This document shows, in pieces, positions 32,869-40,664 of a stretch of 64,000 bases of DNA; position 1 is the first letter of the stretch, and each line of letters begins with the position of its first letter. Below the pieces are notes generated by a model. That model ran no database searches and was not told where the DNA came from. It saw only the letters and a list, made by a program, of their open reading frames with translations. Source of the stretch: RFPW01 sp040401595 (GTDB lineage: Bacteria; Pseudomonadota; Gammaproteobacteria; Burkholderiales; Burkholderiaceae_E); NCBI GenBank assembly GCA_040401595.1, contig JBBAOE010000013.1, forward strand, positions 1-64,000. Reading direction: 5' to 3'. Made by a program: the position numbers and the translations under genes.

Positions 32869-33795
32869 ATGACGATTCCCCCGATCGAGGTTTTGCCTCG
32901 CGACCTGACCCCGTACCGCGCCGGGAATGTCGGCGTCGATTATGTGCATCGGTTTGTGGCCGATCAGCCTGGCCCGCATGTTCTGATCAACGCACTCACG
33001 CATGGCAACGAGTTCTGCGGCATGGTCGCTGCGTGCGATCTGCTGGATCGAGGCGTGCGCCCCCGCCGGGGAACCTTGACGGTGAGCTTTGCGAATGTCG
33101 CGGCGTACGAGAGCTTTGATGTCTCGAAGCCCTTCGAGAGCCGCCAGATCACCCATAACCTCAATCGTATCTGGTCAACCCAATGGCTCGATGGACCCGA
33201 GGATAGTGTCGAGCTGCGGCGCGCTCGCGCGATGCGCGAGGTGGTTGCTCAAGCCGACCATATCCTGGACATTCATTCCACAGCGCAGGATGTCGCGCCG
33301 TTCTGGGTATACCCCGGGCATGCGCGCAATGTTGCAGTCACGCGCGCGCTTGCGCAGCCTCTAACCCATCTCGTGATGCCCAACGGCATGAGCTCAGGGA
33401 CACCCCTGATTGAACATGGTCGGCATGGCCAGGCTGATGGACCCGGCGCTGCGGTGGTCATCGAATGCGGACAACACTTCAAGCGCACCTCTGCCGAACT
33501 TGCCATGGTCGTGACCCAGGATTTTCTCGGACATTTTGGGCTGATTGAGCACGAACCAAAGGGCGCCGGTCAGCATCGCGCTTACGAGATGCTACGTACC
33601 CATGTGGTTCAGAATGCCGGGTTCTCGTTCACCAGGCCTCTGGTAGGTTTTGAGGTCTTCGCTAAAGATGAACTGATCGCGATCGACGGGGCCGAGGAAA
33701 TTCGTGCGCCCTGTGATGACTGCACCATCTTTATGCCCACCCGGGCCCCGATCGTCGGCCGCGAAGGCGTTTATCTCACCCGTCCTCTGGGCTAG
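32869..33795 (+). CDS. Succinylglutamate desuccinylase/aspartoacylase family zinc hydrolase
   Basis: The protein has 308 residues from the ATG at 32869, with AGGAG upstream. It has the AstE/AspA zinc-carboxypeptidase-like fold. The first ligand pair is in LTHGNEFCG (His45, Glu48), the third is likely in HILDIHSTAQD, and the general base is probably in AAVVIECGQHF. The family cleaves N-acyl amino acids or releases an acid from an amide. The substrate is not known. It is 28 bp after the DUF2147 gene and convergent with the GNAT gene. Confidence 0.82.
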   Translation: MTIPPIEVLPRDLTPYRAGNVGVDYVHRFVADQPGPHVLINALTHGNEFCGMVAACDLLDRGVRPRRGTLTVSFANVAAYESFDVSKPFESRQITHNLNRIWSTQWLDGPEDSVELRRARAMREVVAQADHILDIHSTAQDVAPFWVYPGHARNVAVTRALAQPLTHLVMPNGMSSGTPLIEHGRHGQADGPGAAVVIECGQHFKRTSAELAMVVTQDFLGHFGLIEHEPKGAGQHRAYEMLRTHVVQNAGFSFTRPLVGFEVFAKDELIAIDGAEEIRAPCDDCTIFMPTRAPIVGREGVYLTRPLG

Positions 33796-33811
33796 GCGCG
33801 GCGGACCGCGC

Positions 33812-34402
33812 TTACAGCCATTTCTGCATCAACACGGCATGTCCGGCCTCGGGGTCCAGCTGGTAGTACGCGAAGCCAAACCGGTCATAGCTTTTCATGG
33901 CCACAGTGTTGCCGCTCAGCACTTCCAGGGTCAGCTTGCAGCATCCCCGGTCAATGGCGAGTTGTTGCGCGGCGGCGAGTAAGGCCTGGCCGATGCCCTG
34001 ACCGCGAACCCGTGGATGCACGACGATGTCGTGGACATTCAGCAGTGGCTGGGCCTTGAAGGTCGAGTAGCCTTCGAAACAATTGATCAAGCCGACAGGG
34101 GCCCACTGTGCAAGGGATTCCCCGGCTGAACTCGGACTCGGTTGCCCGTGCGATTCGCCAGTTTCAGAAGGATCAGGCCGGCTAGGCTGGCCCGAAGGTC
34201 GATAGGCCAGAAAACTGGCGGCGTCTGGTCGGCGGGCCAGATCCGCGCACAGCCGCTCGAGGGCGGAGGCCGCGAGCGGTTCTGCACCGCCCATCGGGTC
34301 CCGGGCATAGAGATCGAGCAGCATTCGTAAATCCGAGGCATCCCGTGCCGCCAGATAGTCAACCCGGTGGATGTGTAGCTCTGGCGTTGTGAATGGTTGC
34401 AT
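33812..34402 (-). CDS. GNAT family N-acetyltransferase
   Basis: The protein has 196 residues. The acetyl-CoA-binding motif A is clear: VHDIVVHPRVRGQGIGQALL, followed by the B motif with GNTVAMKSYDRFGFAYY. A Pro/Ser-rich linker of about 25 residues splits the N-terminal part from the core. The acceptor is unknown. It lies 6 bp after the MFS transporter on the same strand, so it is probably co-transcribed. Confidence 0.85.
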   Translation of the reverse strand: MQPFTTPELHIHRVDYLAARDASDLRMLLDLYARDPMGGAEPLAASALERLCADLARRPDAASFLAYRPSGQPSRPDPSETGESHGQPSPSSAGESLAQWAPVGLINCFEGYSTFKAQPLLNVHDIVVHPRVRGQGIGQALLAAAQQLAIDRGCCKLTLEVLSGNTVAMKSYDRFGFAYYQLDPEAGHAVLMQKWL

Positions 34403-34408
34403 GCAGCC

Positions 34409-35653
34409 TCAGGTGCTTAGAAGCGTTGAAACCCGCTGCGACCGGACGCGCCAGAGCAACCAACTGGCGATGCTGAGATTGATCAGGTTCCAGGCGAGGC
34501 CATTCAAAAATGCAGCATGGTAGGAGCCCGAAAGGTCGAAGACCTTGCCCGACATCCAACCGCCCAACGCCATGCCGACCATGGTGGCGAAGATGACGCC
34601 GCCGACGCGCCTTCCAGCCTCTGCAGGCGGAAAGTACTCACGAACAATGATCGCGTAAGACGGCACGATGCCGCCTTGAAAGAGGCCAAACATCGCCGAG
34701 ATCAGATAGAGCGAAATCATTCCGTCAAAGGGCAGAAACATCAGCAGCGCCAGCCCCTGCAGGATGGAACCTAGGAGCAGGGTTCGCAGACCGCCGATCC
34801 GGTCGCAGATTGCGCCCGAAATCAATCGGCTGGCGATTCCGCAGGCCAGCATGATCGACAGCATCTGGGCTCCCCGCGCCGCGCCGTATCCGAGGTCGGT
34901 GCAGTAGGCCACGATATGCACTTGCGGCATCGCCATCGCGACACAGCAGGCCACGCCAGCTACGCAGAGAATGGCTTGTGCGTGTGAGACTTGCAGACCG
35001 AAGGGACGCTCGGAGGCGAGTGACTTGACTGGCCCGGACTGTTGCACGATCGATAGGGGTGGCCGCTGGCGCATCAGCAGGCTCAGCAAGGCCATCCCCA
35101 GTCCGCAGACGACACCGAGGATCAGGTAGGTTTGTCGCCAGCCCCAGAGTTCGATGCCCTGCTGAGCCAGGGGGGGCCAGATGGCACCGGCCAGATAGTT
35201 GCCGCTGGCGCAGATCGCGACTGCAATTCCACGGCGTCGGTTCCACCAGAGCGCGGTATCTGCGAGTAAGGGCGCAAACGTGGCTGAACTACCCAGCAGG
35301 CCAAGCAAGACGCCATGGGCCAAGGCAAACAGGAGCAGATTGGGCGCCAAGGCTGCCGCAAAAAAACCGGCTGCAACCCCCGCTGAGCCGATCATCAAGG
35401 GGACATGTACACCGCGACGGTCGGCCAACCGGCCCATCCCAATGCCGCCCAACCCGAAGCCGAGCATCATGAGGGTGTAGGGAAGCGCCGCGTCCGCGCG
35501 GGTGACGTTGAATTCCTGCTGAACGGCGGGTAGGACGACCGAAACCACATACATGCTGCAGCTGCCAAGCGTCAGAAGGAGCAGGGTGACAATCAGCCTG
35601 CGTCCCGCATAACGGGAGTCGATCAGATCAGCAGGGGCAGCAACATGGGGCAT
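34409..35653 (-). CDS. MFS transporter
   Basis: The protein has 414 residues with twelve predicted membrane helices. The MFS loop 2-3 motif is GMGRLADRRGVHVPLM. Layout and residues resemble monocarboxylate/OFA-type permeases that carry organic acids, but the substrate is not fixed by sequence. The next gene upstream (GST) is 109 bp away, so it could have its own promoter. Confidence 0.87.
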   Translation of the reverse strand: MPHVAAPADLIDSRYAGRRLIVTLLLLTLGSCSMYVVSVVLPAVQQEFNVTRADAALPYTLMMLGFGLGGIGMGRLADRRGVHVPLMIGSAGVAAGFFAAALAPNLLLFALAHGVLLGLLGSSATFAPLLADTALWWNRRRGIAVAICASGNYLAGAIWPPLAQQGIELWGWRQTYLILGVVCGLGMALLSLLMRQRPPLSIVQQSGPVKSLASERPFGLQVSHAQAILCVAGVACCVAMAMPQVHIVAYCTDLGYGAARGAQMLSIMLACGIASRLISGAICDRIGGLRTLLLGSILQGLALLMFLPFDGMISLYLISAMFGLFQGGIVPSYAIIVREYFPPAEAGRRVGGVIFATMVGMALGGWMSGKVFDLSGSYHAAFLNGLAWNLINLSIASWLLWRVRSQRVSTLLST

Positions 35654-35762
35654 CGGCTCAGCCTAGCACTCTGTTGGATCAAGATCAGCATCTGGCAAGT
35701 ACGCATTGAATTCAGTTGCGAACCCTGGGCGTACTCCATTGGCAACAGAGGCCCTGCAGGGA

Positions 35763-36839
35763 TCAGGCAAACATCGCTTCGCAGCCTGTGCCCGTCAGGA
35801 TCTGATCGACCCGCAAACGATCGGGATCGTTGAGGGCTTCATAGTCACGACGTAACCAGAGTAGGCATTTGCCCTGATAGGGGAACGCTTGCTGAACCCA
35901 GGGCTTGCCGTCAATTTGGGTCTCTACTTGAGGCGCTCCGGTTTGCAGTGCCGATGCGTTCGCCAGCAATAGTGGGGGGTAGACCCGGCCAATCTCACGC
36001 AGCAGCGCCTGCAGGCTTGGGATCTCGCCATGGGCCAGTGCGGCGCTTGAAAACCAATCGCCCTCGAGTGGCTCAAGCCCACAGTGATCCTCCATCAGGG
36101 TGACCCAGGCATAGACTCTGGGTGCCCGCTGGACCGCAATGGTCATGGGTGTCGGATCGAACTGGGTCAATTGGGTGAGTTGGCCATAGACTGCAAAATC
36201 TCCCGCACCGGGCCGCCCACCGAGCAAAAACGGGTAGTGACGCAGATGCTCTTCGAATGCATCGAGAAAACGTTCGTAGCTCGATTCAATAACTTCAGCC
36301 GTGGTCGGGTTCGATCCGACGTAGCGCAATCGCGAGTGCTGGCGAGTGCTGACCCAACGACCATATTCGGCGTGGCGGGTATCGTCCAGAGGTTCGCTGG
36401 ACCAGCAGGGCAGAATTTTTTCGGCCTTGTCGTAGTCGGCCGGGTGAGCCCAGCGGTAATGGAACATCGCCTTCGTCAGCCACTCGTCGGCGTAGTCTTC
36501 GATCAGGGCATCCACCAGTGCCAGCGCAGGGTCGGATGGCACAGCATGACGGTCCTTGAACTCGCGCTCAAAGCGGCGCAGCATGGGGGTTGAATCGGTG
36601 ACGGCTTCGAGCGTGTCTTGCGCGGCCGGCAGATAAAAGGTCGGTAGGAGGGGGACCTTCGGCGCTGGCATCCCTGCAGGCGTCTGAGCCGTTTGCAACA
36701 AGCGGTAAGGAATCCGCCGATAGCGCAGCAAGGCAAGCATCTTGCGGGTATAGGGTGAGCCCGGGACACCGCTCAGGATCAGGGGGACTGAAGAAGACAG
36801 TTCGCGCGCGGGGGTGGGGGATGGCTGAGTCGGTGGCAT
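35763..36839 (-). CDS. Long glutathione S-transferase-like protein
   Basis: The protein has 358 residues. The N-terminal thioredoxin-like domain is at about 15-95 (LILSGVPGSPYTRKMLALLRYRRIPYRLLQ). The helical domain contains DEWLTKAMFHYRWAHPADY and FLLGGRPGAGDFAVYGQL, the same pattern seen in the gene at 22718, and about 100 extra C-terminal residues. The two form a subfamily with a conserved DEWL..YRWA motif. The substrate is unknown. It lies 15 bp after a second, normal-length GST on the same strand. Confidence 0.8.
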   Translation of the reverse strand: MPPTQPSPTPARELSSSVPLILSGVPGSPYTRKMLALLRYRRIPYRLLQTAQTPAGMPAPKVPLLPTFYLPAAQDTLEAVTDSTPMLRRFEREFKDRHAVPSDPALALVDALIEDYADEWLTKAMFHYRWAHPADYDKAEKILPCWSSEPLDDTRHAEYGRWVSTRQHSRLRYVGSNPTTAEVIESSYERFLDAFEEHLRHYPFLLGGRPGAGDFAVYGQLTQLTQFDPTPMTIAVQRAPRVYAWVTLMEDHCGLEPLEGDWFSSAALAHGEIPSLQALLREIGRVYPPLLLANASALQTGAPQVETQIDGKPWVQQAFPYQGKCLLWLRRDYEALNDPDRLRVDQILTGTGCEAMFA

Positions 36840-36854
36840 GGACTTGACGAATTC

Positions 36855-37490
36855 CTATCGCGTCAGCATCGAGGGCCGTTCGCCCATGGACTTTCGCCAG
36901 CGCAACAGGTGCGGGTGGTCTTCGCCGGGTTTGATCCGGACCACGCGTGCGAAGTCCAGGGCGACGATTGCACTGATATCGGCCAGACTGAATCGATCCG
37001 TTGCGATGAACTGCCGATCCGCAAGGTGGGAATTCAATTCATGAAAAAAAACTGCCGCACGGGCGAGGCCGCGCTGTGCCAGCTCGGGGATCTGGCCGTA
37101 GTTGACGGCGCCCGTCAGTGCACGATCTTTCATCGCGGGGGCACTGTTACGCAGAGCTTCTGCAATGGCCAGAAATCCTTCCATCTCGATGCGGGCGTTC
37201 CAGCTCGCAATCTCGGCGCGCTCGAGGGCGGTTCGGCCCATCATCGGGGGCTCAGGGTAGCGAGCTTCGAGATACGCAGCGATGCCGGCGTTATCGGTCA
37301 GGATGACACCATCCTCAAGTCGAAGCGCGGGTACGGTGCAGCGTGGATTGATTGCCCGGTAGGCCTCTCCGAGTTGTTCATTCTGGCGCAAGTCCACCTG
37401 AACCGATTCAAAGGGAACCCCTTTTTCAGCGAGCAAAATGCGGGCACGCCGGGGGCTCGGCGCCATTTCGAAGTCATAGAGCGTCAGCAT
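36855..37490 (-). CDS. Glutathione S-transferase
   Basis: The protein has 211 residues, normal size. The N-terminal domain is MLTLYDFEMAPSPRRARILLAEKGVPFESVQVD, with the Ser/Pro region of the glutathione site, and NPRCTVPALRLEDGVILTDNAGIAAYLE has the cis-Pro and Asp/Asn ligands. The C-terminal helical domain ends FSLADISAIVALDFAR. It is 9 bp from the acyl-CoA dehydrogenase gene in the same direction and is probably in its operon. Confidence 0.9.
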   Translation of the reverse strand: MLTLYDFEMAPSPRRARILLAEKGVPFESVQVDLRQNEQLGEAYRAINPRCTVPALRLEDGVILTDNAGIAAYLEARYPEPPMMGRTALERAEIASWNARIEMEGFLAIAEALRNSAPAMKDRALTGAVNYGQIPELAQRGLARAAVFFHELNSHLADRQFIATDRFSLADISAIVALDFARVVRIKPGEDHPHLLRWRKSMGERPSMLTR

Positions 37491-37499
37491 GGGTCAATC

Positions 37500-39329
37500 T
37501 CAGAACCAGTGATCGGGCATGGTTCGGCAAACTGACTCGCGTTCGCGAACGACCTTGAGCCAGGCGTCGACCTTGGGTAATTCATAGGCATGGAAGTAGC
37601 GCAATGCCGCCAACAGTCCCGATGCGAGTGGCTGTTCGCCCGGTTGCTGGGCGATTGCGGTCGCCTTCACGCCAATATCCAGCCAGATCCAGGCCATCAC
37701 CACGTGGCCAAAGGCTTGCAGATAAGGCGTCGCGTTGGCGAGTGCTTCGTCGGGGACCTGGGTGGCCCAGGCCGCCTGAGTTGCACTCAGCAGCTTGTCC
37801 AGGGTAAGCGTCAGTGCATCGGCGTGATCGCGCAGTTCAGGCAACTCGGTTGCTCTTGAGATCGTGCTGCGCACGACCGCTTCGAGTGCCTTGAAGGCTG
37901 CACCGCCTTGAAGCAGCACTTTGCGCCCCAGCAGGTCAAGTGCCTGAATGCCATGCGTTCCCTCATGGATCATGTTCAGGCGGTTATCGCGCCAGTATTG
38001 CTCGACCGGAAAGTCTCGCGTGTAGCCGTAGCCACCATGGACCTGGATGGCCAGGCTATTGGCTTCCAGGCACCACTCGCTTGGCCAGCTTTTGGCGATC
38101 GGGGTGAGGATTTCCAGCAGCAAACTGGCTGTTCGGGTGGTTTCTGCGTCCCCCGTGTGCAACTCGTCGACCAGCCCAGCGCAGTACAACTCAAGGGCCA
38201 GCGCCCCCTCACAGTAGGCCTTCTGAGCGAGCAGCATGCGCTTGACATCGGCATGCTCGATGATGGGAACCTGCGCCTGGGCGGGATCCTTGCCTCCCGA
38301 GTTCATCGGGCGGCCCTGCGGACGCTGGCGGGCATAGGCGAGCGAGGCTTCATAGCCGGCCATGCCGAGCATCGCCGCCGCCATGCCGACGCCAATGCGG
38401 GCCTCGTTCATCATGTGGAACATGCAGCGCAAGCCCTCACCCGGATTGCCAACCAGATAGCCAATGGCACCGGCCTGGCCGCTGGGTTTGAACTTGCCTT
38501 CACCAAAATTCAGCAGCGTGTTGGTGGTTCCGCGCCAACCGCATTTGTGATTGAGCCCCGCGAGCGCGACGTCGTTGCGCTCACCGGTCAGTTGTCCCTC
38601 AATATCAACCAGATGCTTGGGCACGATGAAGAGCGAAATCCCTTTCACGCCAGGGGTCAGTCGACCCTGCGCATCAGGGATTTTTGCCAGCACGAGGTGA
38701 ATGATGTTTTCACTCAACTCGTGTTCACCGGCCGAGATCCACATCTTGTTCCCGCGCAGCCGGTATCTTGGGCCGAGCGGGTCGTCGAGCGCGGAGTCGC
38801 CATCCATCGTGGCTCGTGTCACGATATCGGACAGGCTCGAACCCGCTTGTGGTTCGGAGAGGCACATCGTGCCCGAGAAACGCCCATTGAACTCGTTGAG
38901 CGCAAAGACCTGTTTCTGGGATTCTGTGCCATGTGCCATCAGCAAATTGGCATTGCCGATGGTCAGCAGTCCGCCACCGATACTGACCGATGCTTTCGAG
39001 AAAAAGCCGTTGGCAGCCAGTTCAACCACGAACGGCAACTGCATGCCACCAATCGCGTAGTCCTGCGCGGCACTGAGCAATCCCGATTCAGCATAAGCCC
39101 GCGTTGCGTCATGGGTGGCCTGCGGCAGGATGACTTTTTCGCCATCAAACCGGGGCTCTTCGATATCGACCAGGCGATTGAAGGGTGCGAATTTCTCGCG
39201 CGCCAACCGTTCGCTTAGGTCGAGTACCTGATCAAAGGTCTCGCGGCTGTGGTCGGCGAATCGCGAGCGTCGTGTCAGCCCGGTGACGTCGAGCCATTCG
39301 TACAACAGAAAATCAACGATTGGACGCAT
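37500..39329 (-). CDS. Long-type acyl-CoA dehydrogenase
   Basis: The protein has 609 residues, the long form with a C-terminal extension. The FAD/substrate motifs are MCLSEPQAGSSLSD and KMWISAGEHEL in the middle domain and YGYTRDFPVEQYWRDNRLNMIHEGTHGIQALDLLGRK in the C-terminal domain, with Glu in the EGTHGIQ loop as the usual catalytic base of this type. It introduces the alpha-beta double bond into an acyl-CoA and passes electrons to ETF. GGAG precedes the ATG. It lies downstream of thiolase and fadB genes on the same strand. Confidence 0.92.
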   Translation of the reverse strand: MRPIVDFLLYEWLDVTGLTRRSRFADHSRETFDQVLDLSERLAREKFAPFNRLVDIEEPRFDGEKVILPQATHDATRAYAESGLLSAAQDYAIGGMQLPFVVELAANGFFSKASVSIGGGLLTIGNANLLMAHGTESQKQVFALNEFNGRFSGTMCLSEPQAGSSLSDIVTRATMDGDSALDDPLGPRYRLRGNKMWISAGEHELSENIIHLVLAKIPDAQGRLTPGVKGISLFIVPKHLVDIEGQLTGERNDVALAGLNHKCGWRGTTNTLLNFGEGKFKPSGQAGAIGYLVGNPGEGLRCMFHMMNEARIGVGMAAAMLGMAGYEASLAYARQRPQGRPMNSGGKDPAQAQVPIIEHADVKRMLLAQKAYCEGALALELYCAGLVDELHTGDAETTRTASLLLEILTPIAKSWPSEWCLEANSLAIQVHGGYGYTRDFPVEQYWRDNRLNMIHEGTHGIQALDLLGRKVLLQGGAAFKALEAVVRSTISRATELPELRDHADALTLTLDKLLSATQAAWATQVPDEALANATPYLQAFGHVVMAWIWLDIGVKATAIAQQPGEQPLASGLLAALRYFHAYELPKVDAWLKVVRERESVCRTMPDHWF

Positions 39330-39382
39330 GGCTCTCCTGCCAGATCAGGTGTTGGGTTTGCCCACGAGACGCTCGAGTGGAT

Positions 39383-39423
39383 GCTTCAAAGGACCAGCTT
39401 CAAAGGACCGGCTTCAAAGGACC
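39383..39423. repeat. 14-bp tandem repeat at the 3' end of the thiolase gene
   Basis: Three near-identical copies of GCTTCAAAGGACC plus one variable base run 39383-39423. The rightmost copy contains the last codons and stop of the thiolase (minus strand); the other two lie just after it. This looks like slippage that multiplied the end of the gene. The copies differ only at the 14th base. Confidence 0.8.
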
Positions 39424-40589
39424 TCGAAGATCCCTGCAGCACCCATGCCGCCGCCAATGCACATCGTGACGCAAACCTTCTTTGCACCGCGACGCTTGCC
39501 TTCGATCAGCGCGTGTCCCGTGAGACGTTGGCCAGACACGCCGTAGGGGTGACCAACCGCGATTGCACCACCGTTGACGTTCAGACGATCCATCGGGATG
39601 CCAAGCGTGTCGGCGCAGTAAAGCACTTGAACCGCAAAGGCTTCGTTGAGTTCCCACAGGTCGATGTCGGCCACGGTGAGGCCGAGACGCTTCAGGACCT
39701 TGGGGACCGCGAACACCGGTCCGATTCCCATTTCGTCCGGCTCACAACCCGCAATCGCGAAGCCCAGGAATCGTCCCAGCGGCTGCAGTCCCTTTTGTTG
39801 CGCGTAGGTCTCGCTCACCACGACGCAGGCACCGGCACCGTCGCTGAACTGACTGGCGTTACCAGCGGTGATCACGCCACCCGGCACCGCACTGCGGATG
39901 CCACGGATTCCTTCCATCGTGGTGCCGGGGCGAAGACCTTCGTCGGCACTGACCGTCACCTGCTTGCTGCGCATGCCCATGACCTTGTCGGCGACCCCGG
40001 CCGTGACGGTGATGGGGGCGATCTCGTCATTGAACAGTCCGGCTTCCTGTGCAGCGCATGCACGTTGCTGGCTGCCGACCCCGTATTCGTCCATTCGCTC
40101 TTTGGCAATGTTGTAGCGTTTAGCGACGTTTTCCGCCGTTTGCAACATGTTCCAGTAAATCTCAGGCTTGTGCTCGACAAGCCAGCCATCCGTGATCATG
40201 TGCGTGTTGACCTCCTGCTGAACGCAGGAAATGCTCTCCACGCCGCCAGCAACATAAACCTCGCCTTCGCCGGCAACGATGCGCTGCGCTGCCATGGCGA
40301 TGGTCTGCAGGCCGCTCGAGCAGAACCGGTTGATCGTGACACCGCCCACCGTGATGGGCAGTCCGGCGCGCAGCGCAATCTGGCGGGCGATATTCGAACC
40401 GGTTGCGCCTTCTGGTGTCGCGCACCCGATGAGTACGTCTTCGATGGCGCCGGCATCGATGCCAGCGCGTTCAACCGCAGCTTTGACAGCGTGCCCACCG
40501 AGGGTGGCGCCATGAGTCATATTGAATGCACCACGCCAGCTTTTGGCCAGAGGGGTGCGGGCAGTAGAGACGATGACAGCTTGAGTCAT
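39414..40589 (-). CDS. fadA: Acetyl-CoA acyltransferase (thiolase)
   Basis: The protein has 391 residues from the ATG at 40589 (AGGA upstream). The thiolase catalytic set is complete: Cys90 in RFCSSGLQTIA, His in GHPYGVSGQRL and Cys in CVTMCIGGGMG. It cleaves 3-ketoacyl-CoA to acetyl-CoA, the last step of beta-oxidation. It follows the FadB-type gene by 75 bp on the same strand. The FadA symbol is by role; a biosynthetic PhaA-type thiolase is possible but less likely next to fadB and an acyl-CoA dehydrogenase. Confidence 0.9.
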   Translation of the reverse strand: MTQAVIVSTARTPLAKSWRGAFNMTHGATLGGHAVKAAVERAGIDAGAIEDVLIGCATPEGATGSNIARQIALRAGLPITVGGVTINRFCSSGLQTIAMAAQRIVAGEGEVYVAGGVESISCVQQEVNTHMITDGWLVEHKPEIYWNMLQTAENVAKRYNIAKERMDEYGVGSQQRACAAQEAGLFNDEIAPITVTAGVADKVMGMRSKQVTVSADEGLRPGTTMEGIRGIRSAVPGGVITAGNASQFSDGAGACVVVSETYAQQKGLQPLGRFLGFAIAGCEPDEMGIGPVFAVPKVLKRLGLTVADIDLWELNEAFAVQVLYCADTLGIPMDRLNVNGGAIAVGHPYGVSGQRLTGHALIEGKRRGAKKVCVTMCIGGGMGAAGIFEVL

Positions 40590-40664
40590 GACAATTCCTG
40601 ACAATAAGTGGTGGTCGGGTTCAACGGCTTGACCATTTGAGGGATGGGGCTCGTTTGAACTTGG

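Noticed and set aside
37908..39218. 436-residue open frame on the plus strand
   Set aside because: It is antisense to the acyl-CoA dehydrogenase, has no ribosome site and no family features; long antisense frames are expected at this GC content.
39249..40601. 450-residue plus-strand open frame
   Set aside because: Antisense to the thiolase, which carries the full catalytic set.
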